A stretch of DNA of 64,000 nt from JAAZPT01 sp964544955 (GCA_964544955.1 CAZJEB010000005.1:83567-147566), one strand, 5' to 3'; positions 36,301 to 45,161 are shown, counted from the first letter of the stretch. Notes: a model not told the origin generated them from the letters alone. A program made the numbers and translations.

Positions 36301-37290
36301 ACGAGAAAAGTAGTACTAAATGCCTCTATAGCCAACAATTACCTGAATTTAAATACGATTGTAACTGGTTATGGCTCCAACACACCAACTGGATATTCTT
36401 TTTACATTTTAAAAGACGGTATAACAATATTTAGGGATACAAACTATAACCCAAGTAGCACTTACAGCTATTATTTAGGCACAAGTGGTAACTATAGTGG
36501 GCTCGTTTTTGTAAAGTATAACGGAATTACCGATATTGATACAGCTACAAGTAATTCAGTGCCTTTTACCTTTTCCACGCCAAAATACAGGGCTTTATTA
36601 ATAGGTAATTCTGATTATGCAGGTGATTATTTAGATTTACCTGGTTGTGCTCAGGATGTTAGTAAAATGAACTATAGGTTGGCTTCAAAAGCTCCTTATG
36701 GTCAAATTCCAATATTTAAACACGAGAACCTATATGCACACAACTTAGCACCTGCAATACAAACAGCCTTTAAAGGAGCCGATTCAAATAGTGTTTCAAT
36801 TTTCTACTATTCTGGGCATGCTACTGATACTGGCTTTTTAATGGGTACTGATAATCAAACTGTTAGCCCTAGTACATTGGCAAATGCGTTAAAAAATGTA
36901 CCTGGTAAAGTAATTGTTATATTGGATTGTTGTTATAGTGGCTTATACATAAATAGAAGCACTAAAACAAATGAAGATGCTTATAAAAAGTTTAACCAAA
37001 GTGTTGTTAGTGCATTTAGAAATGTAGACGTAATGTCTAAAGCTGGCGAATTGCTAGATAATAAGTTTCATGTAATTACAAGCTCTAGCAAAGATCAACC
37101 TTCTTACGGCATAAGTAGTGGAAGCTACTTTACAACAGGCTTGCTAGGCGCAGGTGATTCTAATAACGATGGTTATATATCAATGTATGAAGCATTTGTT
37201 TCAGGTAAAAGCTATGGTTACAGTGAAACTAACTTTCAAGTAGCCCAAGCTTACCCAAGCAATGATCAATTATTTTTGTTTAAAAAGTAA
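33322..37290 (+). CDS. Large secreted caspase-like protease with Ig-like repeats
   Basis: 1,322 residues. Signal peptide about 1-24; a Thr/Pro/Glu-rich stalk (about 45-190) of TPEPT- and TEAPVT-type repeats; a short BspA-like leucine-rich segment (about 195-280); eight Ig/PKD-like repeats of 90-100 residues (core GG..PY.YAFYV.KD...GTYK...FVKDS). A C-terminal caspase/metacaspase-fold domain (about 1085-1320) has His1166 in YYSGHATDTG and Cys1204 in ILDCCYSG. An EF-hand-like loop (DSNNDGYISMYE, 1279-1290) suggests calcium dependence. There is no LPxTG anchor, so how it is held to the cell is unclear. ATG 33322 has GGAGG upstream; an earlier ATG overlaps the promoter. Confidence 0.86.
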   Translation: MSFKRLLSIICIAFVLFTSIAPSYIMETTENIVVDEIQEKSTETLAPVEEQVATEAPATNTPEPTAAPATSTPEPTKVPETSTPEPTEAPATPVVTEAPVTSKPVATEALVTDSPVDTETPVTDAPIVTEAPVTDEPVDTEAPTTIAPVETETVTTNTVTPASSTPEPTSTVSATTSVVPSIEPSISPEPVIFEVSALGSSTATLVKYNGNDKIVSIPTTVDGLKITEISTNAFLNNSVIEKLIIPEGVKKIQKDAIVNCKLLNNIELPKSLNFIDVNAFRNVEDRNHGDGIKPTYKVDARSYAFGFILENRYKYSTVEPKSNFEYDMARDAKANVIVGDIVSLTIPESNYGGTPPYQYTTYIYCNNSVVEHIPFTSSRIVTYRFTSPGAYEIKSWVRDSNQVVVNSINPAVYTVTGAYTHQLQVYGTVNKTQVTLGEECIFYAHPSGGAAPYTYAYYLFKDNVRIATTAYSTDIYYTYKPTAAGNYHVTIFAKDSLGRIVTSNTPVISVQPYSPLSLNVSVNKTSVNLGENIIFTAQAKNGTSPYIYAFYLFRDNALIHRGQYSNNNTFTYKADIVGTYKVNVFVKDSKTTIAYKTSVNVTAGALQNLTAYGTINGNLNPVTINIGESVTFGTVANGGVKPYRYAYYIYKDNLPVYKGTYSNINSFTYIPTSPGIYKAGIFVRDASGKQVSSFTSNVTVSGSSTALSLIATATPSGQYVGNTISFKGLATGGSIPYKYAFYVYKDDVRVANIAYGANSIYNYRPTSAGTYYATVFVMDATGKRLAIDTIKTYIQVSNVAPLQINSNSSSYALHTNEILFVTAMASGGVSPYQFAFYVIKDGVTIYKGAYGNNPLFEYTPTVAGTYKITSFVKDSRNIRAANTTNNIVVSTPAPQPINIYTTLDKVNLELGNELSNKVTIRAFASNGISPYTYAFYVVNVNTNTNVYKGTYTQNSSFTYTPTEVGTYKFIAFVKDSTGTTAFVSSTNFIVTAPTRKVVLNASIANNYLNLNTIVTGYGSNTPTGYSFYILKDGITIFRDTNYNPSSTYSYYLGTSGNYSGLVFVKYNGITDIDTATSNSVPFTFSTPKYRALLIGNSDYAGDYLDLPGCAQDVSKMNYRLASKAPYGQIPIFKHENLYAHNLAPAIQTAFKGADSNSVSIFYYSGHATDTGFLMGTDNQTVSPSTLANALKNVPGKVIVILDCCYSGLYINRSTKTNEDAYKKFNQSVVSAFRNVDVMSKAGELLDNKFHVITSSSKDQPSYGISSGSYFTTGLLGAGDSNNDGYISMYEAFVSGKSYGYSETNFQVAQAYPSNDQLFLFKK

Positions 37291-37294
37291 CATT

Positions 37295-37327
37295 AAAGCC
37301 AATAGTTTAAACTATTGGCTTTTTTTA
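37295..37327 (+). terminator. Terminator after the caspase-like gene
   Basis: A perfect 13-base-pair palindromic stem (AAAGCCAATAGTTT / AAACTATTGGCTTT) is followed by seven T. Confidence 0.9.
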
Positions 37328-37415
37328 TTGCAAAAATGATAATTAAGATATAATATAGGATATATACCATAAAAAATCAAACAGTAAACGATAGTTTATT
37401 TATATAGGAGGTATT

Positions 37416-38468
37416 ATGGCAGCAATCACATTTAAATGTACATCTTGTGGCGCATTTATAAATTTTAACCCAGATGATCAAAACTTTGAATGCCCATATT
37501 GTGGAAAAGACTATACAGAAGAAGAAATTATTGCGAAAACGGATGATATAGATAACTCAAGTAATGCACATCAAGATGAGCATATTAATACCAATGATAA
37601 TACAGAAAAGCTTTATAACTGTAAAAACTGTGGTGCGCAAATTGTTGCCGAAGAAACCACTGCAGCAACAAATTGTTACTATTGCCATAGCCCGATAGTA
37701 TTGGTAGATAAGCTTTCAAAAGAGTATAGGCCTGATAGACTTATACCCTTTAAGTTTAATAAAGATGCCGCTCTTAAAAAATTTCATGAATATATTAGTA
37801 AAAAGAAATATGTACCAAAAGAGTTTTTTTCAAAAAGCCAATTGGAAAAAATTGCTGGAGTTTACTATCCCTATTGGGATGCGGATTATCAATGTGATGC
37901 AACATTTGAAGGCGAAGGCGTAACCGTTAGTACATCAGTTATGGGTGACTACACCATTACAAAAACCAGGTATTACAGGGTTATAAGGCGAGGTTTGATA
38001 AAATTTAACAATATTATGCGTAACGCATTATCTAAAAACCAAAGGCTTTTAGCTGATGGTATTCACCCTTTTGAGTTTAGTGCTGAAAAGGATTATTCTA
38101 GTGCTTATCTATCTGGTTTTATGGCTGAAAAGCGTGATGTTGACAAAGAAGATATTCAAGCTAATGTAGAAAACGAAATTGAAAGTTATTTACAGCCTAT
38201 ACTTACAAGAGGGTCAGCTTACACAAGGCTAACTGGAAATATTGATATGGATGTTGTAGATAAAAAGTATAATTATTTAATGTTACCTACTTGGGTTTTA
38301 ACATATAAAGGTACTGATAATGTACAATACTTTTTTTCAATGAACGGTCAAACAGGCAAGGTTTGTGGTAAGCTACCAGTTGATAAAGGCAAATTAATTT
38401 TGCATGGCCTAATTGCCGCATTAGGGGTTGCTGGATTATTGCTATTAGGAGGTTACTTCTTATGGTAA
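37416..38468 (+). CDS. Membrane-anchored protein with two zinc ribbons
   Basis: 350 residues. Two N-terminal four-Cys zinc ribbons are seen at about 9-30 (CTSCG..CPYCG) and 68-90 (CKNCG..CYYCH). A soluble middle follows (RPDRLIPFKFNKDAALKKFHEYI; YYPYWDADYQCDATFEGEG) and a C-terminal helix (about 328-350). Similar TFIIB-ribbon proteins occur beside TPM-domain genes in Firmicutes. Its stop overlaps the TPM gene, so the two are coupled. Function unknown; perhaps an envelope or membrane-repair factor. Confidence 0.78.
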   Translation: MAAITFKCTSCGAFINFNPDDQNFECPYCGKDYTEEEIIAKTDDIDNSSNAHQDEHINTNDNTEKLYNCKNCGAQIVAEETTAATNCYYCHSPIVLVDKLSKEYRPDRLIPFKFNKDAALKKFHEYISKKKYVPKEFFSKSQLEKIAGVYYPYWDADYQCDATFEGEGVTVSTSVMGDYTITKTRYYRVIRRGLIKFNNIMRNALSKNQRLLADGIHPFEFSAEKDYSSAYLSGFMAEKRDVDKEDIQANVENEIESYLQPILTRGSAYTRLTGNIDMDVVDKKYNYLMLPTWVLTYKGTDNVQYFFSMNGQTGKVCGKLPVDKGKLILHGLIAALGVAGLLLLGGYFLW

Positions 38469-39310
38469 AAAGAATTATTAAGCTTGTTATTTGTTCTTTA
38501 TTGATAATGATAGTTTTTAGCCAATTTGCTTTAGCTGTTGACTATAGTAAATACATTATTGATGATGCAAGAGTGCTTGATAACGCGAGCAAAGAAGCAC
38601 TAGAAAAACGCATTAAAGAATTTCATGACAATCACAATATAGCTGTAGTATTTGCTACAAGCAATGTTGTGCCATACGGAAAAACTGTTAGCTTCACCGA
38701 TAATATATACGAAAAAGGTGGTTATGGTTTTGATGGCGCAAAATCTGGCATTGCCTACCTTATAGATTTCAACAACAGAAAAATTCACATATCCACAGCT
38801 GGCCGAATGATTGGCATATTGAACGATTCTAGAATTGATCAACTATTATATGCTGGCGATTCGTACTTAAGCAATAAGCAATATGGCAAAACAATGCTAA
38901 GTATGTTGGATATGTTAGATGGTTTTATAAAAATGGGCCTTGTAGAAGGTGGCTACATATACGATGAACAAACTGGCGAAATAATTGGTGGCCCACACAA
39001 GGTGCTTGAAAGCCACGAAATATTAATAGCATTAGGTGCTGCTGCTTTAGTTTTTATTATAATAATGTTATCAGTTAATAAAAATTACAACTTAAAATAC
39101 AACACATATAATTATAATTTAGAAAACAATGTTTCTGTTAACTTAATAGATACACAAGATATATTTTTACGTGAAGATGTTGTAAGAAGAAGGCGCCCCA
39201 AAAACCCATCTAGTGGTGGCGGTGGCGGAAGCAGATCGAGTGGCTCTGGTTCAAGGTCACACACATCTAGCGGAGGCATGCGTTTTGGTGGGGGTAGCAG
39301 AAATTTTTAG
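38462..39310 (+). CDS. TPM-domain membrane protein (first copy)
   Basis: 282 residues. Signal peptide about 1-27; a TPM (YgcG-type) domain (about 30-165) starting YIIDDARVLDNASKEALEKRI and including VVFATSNVV and GIAYLIDFNNRKIHISTAG. A transmembrane helix follows at about 185-205, then a Gly/Ser-rich tail (SGGGGGSRSSGS). Family members are linked to membrane-protein repair and phosphatase activity in plants; the bacterial role is not firm. Coupled to the zinc-ribbon gene upstream. It ends with TAG. Confidence 0.86.
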   Translation: MVKRIIKLVICSLLIMIVFSQFALAVDYSKYIIDDARVLDNASKEALEKRIKEFHDNHNIAVVFATSNVVPYGKTVSFTDNIYEKGGYGFDGAKSGIAYLIDFNNRKIHISTAGRMIGILNDSRIDQLLYAGDSYLSNKQYGKTMLSMLDMLDGFIKMGLVEGGYIYDEQTGEIIGGPHKVLESHEILIALGAAALVFIIIMLSVNKNYNLKYNTYNYNLENNVSVNLIDTQDIFLREDVVRRRRPKNPSSGGGGGSRSSGSGSRSHTSSGGMRFGGGSRNF

Positions 39311-39330
39311 TTCCTATCAAGGAGGTATAA

Positions 39331-40383
39331 GTGGTAAATTCTAATTTTATAAAACAATTTAATGAAATTGCAAGTAGATTATCCTCAAGGTTGTTTTTAT
39401 ATACTAATAGCGGTAAATGCATTTTCCCTGAAGGCGACATTGATTTAAGCATACCAATAAAAAATTTAAGCAATGTTGATGTAAAAGTTTTTGGAAAACA
39501 AGCATATCTAATTACAAATACTAAACAAAAGTATATAATATCAGTTGAGCAAAAGGAAAACAGCAAGGATATACTTATGCTTGCAGATAGTTTGCTTAGC
39601 ATTTCTGAAGATAAACTTAAAAAAATTAGTAGCAAAAAAGATGCCTATCAACATATAATATCATCAAGCGATTTAACCGCTAATGGCATATTAGAAATTG
39701 CCAATGAATTTTCACTACCCAAGGATAAACCTTACTGTGTTTTTTACATAAACTTTAAAAATCCAAACGCAAGGCCAAGTTCTATTTTAAAAGAACTATA
39801 CCCCTCAAAAACTCATGATGTATATTTTTCGCTAAATAACAATAGCATAATTGTAATACATTATACTGAGGATTATGGTATAAGCGATTTAATAGACTTT
39901 GTAAATGCCTTTGCTGAAACTTTACAGGTAGAATCTGGCGAACAATTTACAATAGGCGTTAGCGAAATTAAGCAAAATATACTTGAAATAAAAACTGCTT
40001 TTTTAGAAGCAAAAAAATCCATAAGTATTGGTGAAAGATTATCAGAATCCGATACAATATACATGTATAATAATTTAATACTTGAACGAATTGCTTTAGA
40101 GTTAGCACCAAACATTAGAAGAAATTATTTTTTAAAGCTTTTTAACAAAGAAAACGAAAAACTTTTAAACGAAGAAATGCTTGGAACAATTAATGTTTTT
40201 TTAAGCAAGGATTTAAACCTTTCTGATGCATCAAGGCATTTATATATTCACAGAAACACATTGGTTTACCGTTTAGATAAAATTCAAAAAACTATTGGCC
40301 TTGATTTACGGAAGTTTAACGATGCTACAGTTTTTAAATTTTTATCAACATTAAAAAAATTAACAAAGCTAGATAAGGAGTAA
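39331..40383 (+). CDS. PucR/CdaR-type transcriptional regulator
   Basis: 350 residues. A GTG start follows GGAGG. The C-terminal PucR-type helix-turn-helix (about 285-345) reads FLSKDLNLSDASRHLYIHRNTLVYRLDKIQKTIG, diagnostic of this family. The N-terminal ~280 residues are an unassigned sensor region with no obvious ligand motif. It lies between the TPM gene and the CtpA protease, in the same direction with short gaps, so it may regulate this local envelope unit; that is inference. Confidence 0.85.
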   Translation: MVNSNFIKQFNEIASRLSSRLFLYTNSGKCIFPEGDIDLSIPIKNLSNVDVKVFGKQAYLITNTKQKYIISVEQKENSKDILMLADSLLSISEDKLKKISSKKDAYQHIISSSDLTANGILEIANEFSLPKDKPYCVFYINFKNPNARPSSILKELYPSKTHDVYFSLNNNSIIVIHYTEDYGISDLIDFVNAFAETLQVESGEQFTIGVSEIKQNILEIKTAFLEAKKSISIGERLSESDTIYMYNNLILERIALELAPNIRRNYFLKLFNKENEKLLNEEMLGTINVFLSKDLNLSDASRHLYIHRNTLVYRLDKIQKTIGLDLRKFNDATVFKFLSTLKKLTKLDKE

Positions 40384-40385
40384 AG

Positions 40386-41594
40386 ATGTTAAACAATAAA
40401 AATAAAAAGTTGGTTACTTTAATTTCATTAGTTGCTATGGTGCTTGTTTTTTCAAGTGGCTTTTTCTCATCTTTTTTTAAGGATCAAGAGCAAATAACTA
40501 TACCAAAAAAACAATATGAAGAATTAATTAAATTTGAAGAATTAAATGAGATATACAATATAATTAAAAACAATTATTATATAGAGCCAGACTATGAAAA
40601 AATGATGCATCAAGCAGCAAAAGGCATGTTATCTGGCTTAGATGACCCCTACTCTTACTATTACACCCCTGATGAGTTTAAAAAGTATTGGGAAGAAGAT
40701 AGTGGTGAATATGCTGGTATCGGCATACAAATACTAGGCAACCCTGACGACTTAACATGTAGAATTACAAGGGTGTTCAAAGGCTCTCCTTCAGAAAAAG
40801 CTGGAATTAAAAAGGGCGACTTGCTTTGGAAAGCTGGAGATATTGAAGTTAATATGAATACTTTGAATGATGCTGTTGACTTTATAAGGGGCGAAGCTGG
40901 AACTTATGTTGATATTACAATAAAACGCGATAAAGAGCTTATAGATTTAAAGGTTATGCGTGATAACATTCATATTAACTGGATAGAAAATATGATGTTA
41001 GACGATAAAATAGGCTTGATTCAACTTTTTGAGTTCTCCGGAGAAAGCGGTAAAGAGTTCAAAGAAGACTTTGATGCCTTAAAAGCAAAAGGCATGGAAG
41101 GTTTAATAATTGATTTAAGGGATAACCCTGGTGGATGGGTAAATAATGCATTGGGAATTGCGGATTTATTTATAGACAATGATGTTTTATGTTATTTTGA
41201 ATTTATGGATGGTTCTAGACAGTATATTAGAACAAAACCTGGTAAAATAGACTTTCCTATTGTTGTGTTAATAAATGAAAATAGCGCTTCAGCATCAGAA
41301 CTACTATCCGGCGCTTTTCAAGATTATGAAATTGCAAAAGTAGTTGGAACGGTATCATATGGTAAAGGTATTGCACAAGACGTTATTGAAGTTGGCAAAG
41401 AAAAAGCTGGTATACAATATACCTCAGCCCAATATTTTACACCTAAGGGAAGGCAAGTACATAAACTTGGTATAACGCCAGATATTGTTGTTGAAATACC
41501 AGAGGGCGCTGAAATTGATTATAATTTAGGTGATTTAAACGATCCCCAACTGTGCGAAGCATATAAAACTATTAAAGATATGATTAAAAAATAA
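40386..41594 (+). CDS. Carboxy-terminal processing protease (S41)
   Basis: 402 residues. A hydrophobic N-terminal anchor (about 10-27) is followed by a PDZ domain (about 105-190: GIGIQILGNPDDL, KGSPSEKAGIKKGDLLWKAG). The S41 catalytic region has GLIIDLRDNPGGWVNNAL, the nucleophile segment NENSASASELLSGA and the Lys in SYGKGIAQ. It cleaves C-termini of exported proteins, including regulators and cell-wall enzymes in other species. Two bases after the PucR-type gene. Confidence 0.93.
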   Translation: MLNNKNKKLVTLISLVAMVLVFSSGFFSSFFKDQEQITIPKKQYEELIKFEELNEIYNIIKNNYYIEPDYEKMMHQAAKGMLSGLDDPYSYYYTPDEFKKYWEEDSGEYAGIGIQILGNPDDLTCRITRVFKGSPSEKAGIKKGDLLWKAGDIEVNMNTLNDAVDFIRGEAGTYVDITIKRDKELIDLKVMRDNIHINWIENMMLDDKIGLIQLFEFSGESGKEFKEDFDALKAKGMEGLIIDLRDNPGGWVNNALGIADLFIDNDVLCYFEFMDGSRQYIRTKPGKIDFPIVVLINENSASASELLSGAFQDYEIAKVVGTVSYGKGIAQDVIEVGKEKAGIQYTSAQYFTPKGRQVHKLGITPDIVVEIPEGAEIDYNLGDLNDPQLCEAYKTIKDMIKK

Positions 41595-41598
41595 ATAC

Positions 41599-41629
41599 AA
41601 AAGGAGTTCTGTTTATAGAACTCCTTTTA
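41599..41629 (+). terminator. Hairpin after the S41 protease gene
   Basis: The stem AAAAGGAGTTCT / AGAACTCCTTTT with a 6-base loop. The following T run is weak, so termination efficiency is unclear. Confidence 0.65.
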
Positions 41630-41652
41630 TATTTCAATTTAAATAATTATAA

Positions 41653-41729
41653 TGGTGGGATTAGGAGGGTTCGAACCTCTGACCTCCACGATGTCAACGT
41701 GGCACTCTAACCAACTGAGCTATAATCCC
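41653..41729 (-). tRNA. tRNA-Val (GAC)
   Basis: 77 bases with the 3' CCA encoded. Read leftward, the acceptor GGGATTA pairs with TAATCCC. The D arm contains AGCTCAGTTGGT. The anticodon stem CCACG/CGTGG encloses the loop TTGACAT with anticodon GAC (41693-41695 on the + strand as GTC). The T arm has GGTTCGAACC. It decodes valine GUC/GUU. Confidence 0.97.
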
Positions 41730-41813
41730 TAGGAAAACAATTATAACATTCTGCCCTATTGTTAACAAGTTTTTTATATTGTATTCTTCACACTCAATAC
41801 ACTTAAATACCTT

Positions 41814-41841
41814 TTGACAAGATATGCTGTTATGTTATAAT
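41814..41841 (+). promoter_or_regulatory. Promoter of the xpaC-telA operon
   Basis: A perfect TTGACA (41814-41819), 16 bases, then TGTTATAAT (TATAAT 41836-41841), an extended -10. It lies 34 bases before the first start codon. Confidence 0.85.
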
Positions 41842-41874
41842 TATAAATAACATAAGTGAAAGAGGATAATATAT

Positions 41875-42594
41875 ATGAGCAAACAGCTAAGCGAAAAAGA
41901 ACGTAAAAGGCGTGGCAATATTGTTGGCATAATATCTGCCGGTGTTTTTTTTGCCATATATTCAATAATATTTCACCCAAGTAACATACCATCATTACTA
42001 TTAGCAGGCGGTTTATCAGTAGCTTTTGGCGCTGTTACAAGGATAATGGGTCAAGGCCTTGATACTAGTAAAAATCAAAAAAATACTACTGCCTCCCCTA
42101 TAGTTGAAGAAATTTCTGCGAATACTGGTAACCCTCAACTTGATGAGTTGCTTGAAAAGGGCAGAACTATGATTGCGGATATACACACTGAAAACAATAA
42201 AATAAGCGATATTGAGTTTTCTTCAACTATAAGTAATTTAGAAGGCAAATTGGGGCAAATATTTAAAGTTATATATGAACAGCCTGAAAAGGCACCAAAA
42301 ATTAGGAAATTTATGAATTATTATTTACCAACAACGCTTAAAATGCTTCAAAGATATAACGAGATTTCAAAATTTGGTTTAAAGGGAGATAATGTTGAGC
42401 GAGCAAAGGGGAGGATTGTTGAAGCTGTTGGCATAGTTGAAGATGCTTGTAATAAACAGCTTGATATGTTGTACCATGATGATATGCTTGACATAACAAC
42501 CGATATTGAAGCATTAGAACAAATGCTTAAGCGTGATGGATTAGTTGATAATGAATGGGAAAAAATGAAAACCATGGCCCAAGGTGGGAATTAA
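41875..42594 (+). CDS. XpaC-like 5-bromo-4-chloroindolyl phosphate hydrolysis family protein
   Basis: 239 residues. Two hydrophobic helices near residues 16-55 are followed by a long helical cytoplasmic part. The recognisable segment NPQLDELLEKGRTMIADIHTENNKI and later ARGRIVEAV-type region match XpaC proteins, which are encoded directly before telA. The name comes from an old reporter phenotype; the function is unclear. First gene of the operon to 45746. Confidence 0.82.
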   Translation: MSKQLSEKERKRRGNIVGIISAGVFFAIYSIIFHPSNIPSLLLAGGLSVAFGAVTRIMGQGLDTSKNQKNTTASPIVEEISANTGNPQLDELLEKGRTMIADIHTENNKISDIEFSSTISNLEGKLGQIFKVIYEQPEKAPKIRKFMNYYLPTTLKMLQRYNEISKFGLKGDNVERAKGRIVEAVGIVEDACNKQLDMLYHDDMLDITTDIEALEQMLKRDGLVDNEWEKMKTMAQGGN

Positions 42595-42615
42595 TTTATA
42601 CGGAGGAAGAAATAT

Positions 42616-43824
42616 ATGAGTGATACAAAGATTCCAGATTTAAAATTTGATGTGGCAAGCACCACCGATAGTAACGCAGCTGTTGCACAAGCAATAGAAG
42701 AGGCTAAAACAATTGAAGAACTTAACATTGAAGAAGCTGCTAATGAAATTAAAGAAGAACTAAAAGAAGAGCTTAAAGAAATGCCTAAGCTACACGACTC
42801 GGACCTAACAGAAGAGGAAAAAGCTAGTGTTGATGCTTTTGTTGAGAAAATAGACATTACAGATGCTGATAATATTTTATTATATGGTAGCGATGCCCAA
42901 AAGAAAATTGCTGAATTCTCAGATGCTGCTATTGAAAATGTTAGAACAAAAGATAGTGGTGAAGTTGGTGATATTTTAGTAAACCTTATATCAAAACTAA
43001 AAGGCTTTAATGCAGATACTGAACCACCAAAAGGCATAAGGCGCTTGTTTTTCAATGCAAACAAACAAATAAGCGCTTTAAAAGATCGTTATGAAACAGT
43101 AGAAAGCAATGTTGAAGAAATTGCAAACTCTTTGGAAGATCATCAAGTTGTTTTATTAAAAGATATTGCAATGTTTGATGAATTATATAAAACAAATTCA
43201 AAATATTTTAAAGAGTTAACAATGTATATTATTGCTGGCGAAAGAAGGCTTGAACAAATTAGAAATACTGAGCTTAAAGCCTTAAGGGAAGAAGCCGAAA
43301 AATCTGGCGATGCTTTAACAGCTCAAAAAGCTAATGACCTTGCAAATTTAGCAGATAGGTTTGAAAAGAAATTACATGACCTTAAGTTAACAAGGCAGGT
43401 TTCAATGCAAATGGCTCCACAAATTAGGTTGTTACAAAACAACGATAGTTTGCTTGTAGAGCGTATACAAAGCACATTAAGCAATACATTACCATTATGG
43501 AAAAGCCAAATGGTATTAGCTCTTGGCTTACATAGAAGCCAACAAGCTTTAAAAGCACAAACTGAAGTTACCAATATGACAAATGAATTGTTAACAAGTA
43601 ACGCAGAAAAGCTTAAAATGGGCACAGTACAAACAGCCAAGGAAGCTGAACGCGGTATAATTGATATTGAAACCCTTGTTAAAACAAACCAATCACTTAT
43701 TGATACAATAAGCGAAGTTATGAAGATACAAGAAGAAGGTCATAGCAAGCGTGTTGCAGCTGAACATGAAATGGTTAAAATGGAAGAAGTACTAAAGAAA
43801 AAATTGTTAGAAATAAGGAAGTAG
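42616..43824 (+). CDS. telA: Toxic anion (tellurite) resistance protein TelA
   Basis: 402 residues, almost all helical, without membrane segments. The TelA core shows GVGD/GEVGDILVNLISKLKGFN, RLFFNANKQISALKDRYETVESNVEEIANSLEDHQVVLLKDI, YIIAGERRLEQI and the C-terminal KLKMGTVQTAKEAERGIIDIETL. Family members are linked to tellurite, phage and antibiotic stress, with an unresolved mechanism. Strong GGAGG site upstream; 21 bases after xpaC. Confidence 0.94.
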   Translation: MSDTKIPDLKFDVASTTDSNAAVAQAIEEAKTIEELNIEEAANEIKEELKEELKEMPKLHDSDLTEEEKASVDAFVEKIDITDADNILLYGSDAQKKIAEFSDAAIENVRTKDSGEVGDILVNLISKLKGFNADTEPPKGIRRLFFNANKQISALKDRYETVESNVEEIANSLEDHQVVLLKDIAMFDELYKTNSKYFKELTMYIIAGERRLEQIRNTELKALREEAEKSGDALTAQKANDLANLADRFEKKLHDLKLTRQVSMQMAPQIRLLQNNDSLLVERIQSTLSNTLPLWKSQMVLALGLHRSQQALKAQTEVTNMTNELLTSNAEKLKMGTVQTAKEAERGIIDIETLVKTNQSLIDTISEVMKIQEEGHSKRVAAEHEMVKMEEVLKKKLLEIRK

Positions 43825-43835
43825 TTGGAGGAAAA

Positions 43836-44393
43836 ATGCTTTTTAGTGATAAAAATTATAATAAAACCCTAATATTGTCAATATTAATATGTATATTATT
43901 AATAATATTTGGTTTAATTTATAATATTATTTATGACCTAAAAAGCGAAGAAAAAGTTTTAAAAGAAATATCAGAGGACGGTATTGCAACAATTTTTAAT
44001 TATAAAGCTTATGATGGTAAAAATGCAGTAGCTATCGCTTCAAGATATATTGATAAAAATTCTCCAGAACTTCAAAAAATAACAAATACAAGCAATAATA
44101 TTTTAAACAGCAAATTAAGTTTGCACGAAAGATATGAAAATTTTAATATACTCAACAAGGATATAGACAATATATCCTTGTTGTTGTATAACAATGAAAG
44201 CTTCAATAATTCAACAAAGGATAAAAACTTATGGGAAATGTTAACTATTGAAGTTAATAACCTGTCAAAATCAAACGTTATAAACACATATAACAATGCA
44301 GTATCAACATACAACAGCAAATTATCATCCCCCATTTATAGTTTTTTTGGTAAATTGTTTTTTAGTAACAATTATGAGCGTTTGCTTTATTAG
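43836..44393 (+). CDS. LemA-like membrane protein
   Basis: 185 residues. One N-terminal membrane helix (about 11-32), then a helical domain ending VINTYNNAVSTYNSKLSSPIYSFFGKLFF, which resembles the YN..V..YN.....P..F.....F hallmark of LemA. The middle is less conserved than usual and the protein lacks the N-terminal LVxxRN motif. The role of LemA is unknown, but it often pairs with TPM proteins, as here (next gene). Confidence 0.78.
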   Translation: MLFSDKNYNKTLILSILICILLIIFGLIYNIIYDLKSEEKVLKEISEDGIATIFNYKAYDGKNAVAIASRYIDKNSPELQKITNTSNNILNSKLSLHERYENFNILNKDIDNISLLLYNNESFNNSTKDKNLWEMLTIEVNNLSKSNVINTYNNAVSTYNSKLSSPIYSFFGKLFFSNNYERLLY

Positions 44394-44401
44394 GAGGTAA
44401 T

Positions 44402-45160
44402 ATGCATAATAAAAAATTAATACGGTTTTTTGCAATAGTTTTTTGTTTGTTATGTATGTTTAATAATACTTCCTTTGCAAATATACGTTACCCTGAAAAG
44501 CCAGAAAATAGTTTTATTAATGATGAGGCTGATATTTTTAGCATTGAATTAGTTGATAGCATAAACAAACTAAATGAAACAGCAAATAAAAAAGCTAATA
44601 TAAATATCTATATAGCTAGTGTTAGGTTTTTAGATGGTGAAAACAAAGAACTTTACACAAAAGAATTGTTTAATAGATGGGAGCTTGGTAGCAACGACTT
44701 TTTATTGCTTGTATCCATAGGCGATGAGGAATATTATGCAGTAAGTGGTAGCGCTTTAGAAAAGAGAATTCCAACTAGCCTAGTTAATGGAAGTTTTGTA
44801 AATAGTGGTTTTAACGAAGAGTTTAAAAATGAAAACTATAATAACGCAATCGCGCTATTTTTCAACAATTATACATCGCTAATACAAAAAAACTATAATG
44901 TAAGTTTTAATGATAAAATAATTCCAAATTATAGCACTACTCAAATTTATGCAAAACCAAAAACCGATAATATAGTTAAATTTAATTATGATGTTGTAAA
45001 CAAAAAAGATAATATTAATATTGGAAATTTTATACTACTAATATTGTTAATTGGATATATTATAAACAAAAAGAATTCTAAGCCTAAAAAAGGCTGTGGT
45101 TGTTCTACAATAATAATTATATACATAATATTTACGCTTATAGGTAAGGTGTTTAATTAA
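44402..45160 (+). CDS. TPM-domain membrane protein (second copy)
   Basis: 252 residues. Signal peptide about 1-26; a TPM domain (about 38-165: FINDEADIFSIELVDSINKLNE, DFLLLVSIGDEEYYAVSG) similar to the one at 38462; then a helix (about 205-222), a basic stretch and a C-terminal hydrophobic tail with CGCSTIIIIYI. It follows the LemA-like gene by 8 bases, the common LemA-TPM pairing. Confidence 0.83.
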   Translation: MHNKKLIRFFAIVFCLLCMFNNTSFANIRYPEKPENSFINDEADIFSIELVDSINKLNETANKKANINIYIASVRFLDGENKELYTKELFNRWELGSNDFLLLVSIGDEEYYAVSGSALEKRIPTSLVNGSFVNSGFNEEFKNENYNNAIALFFNNYTSLIQKNYNVSFNDKIIPNYSTTQIYAKPKTDNIVKFNYDVVNKKDNINIGNFILLILLIGYIINKKNSKPKKGCGCSTIIIIYIIFTLIGKVFN

Positions 45161-45161
45161 T

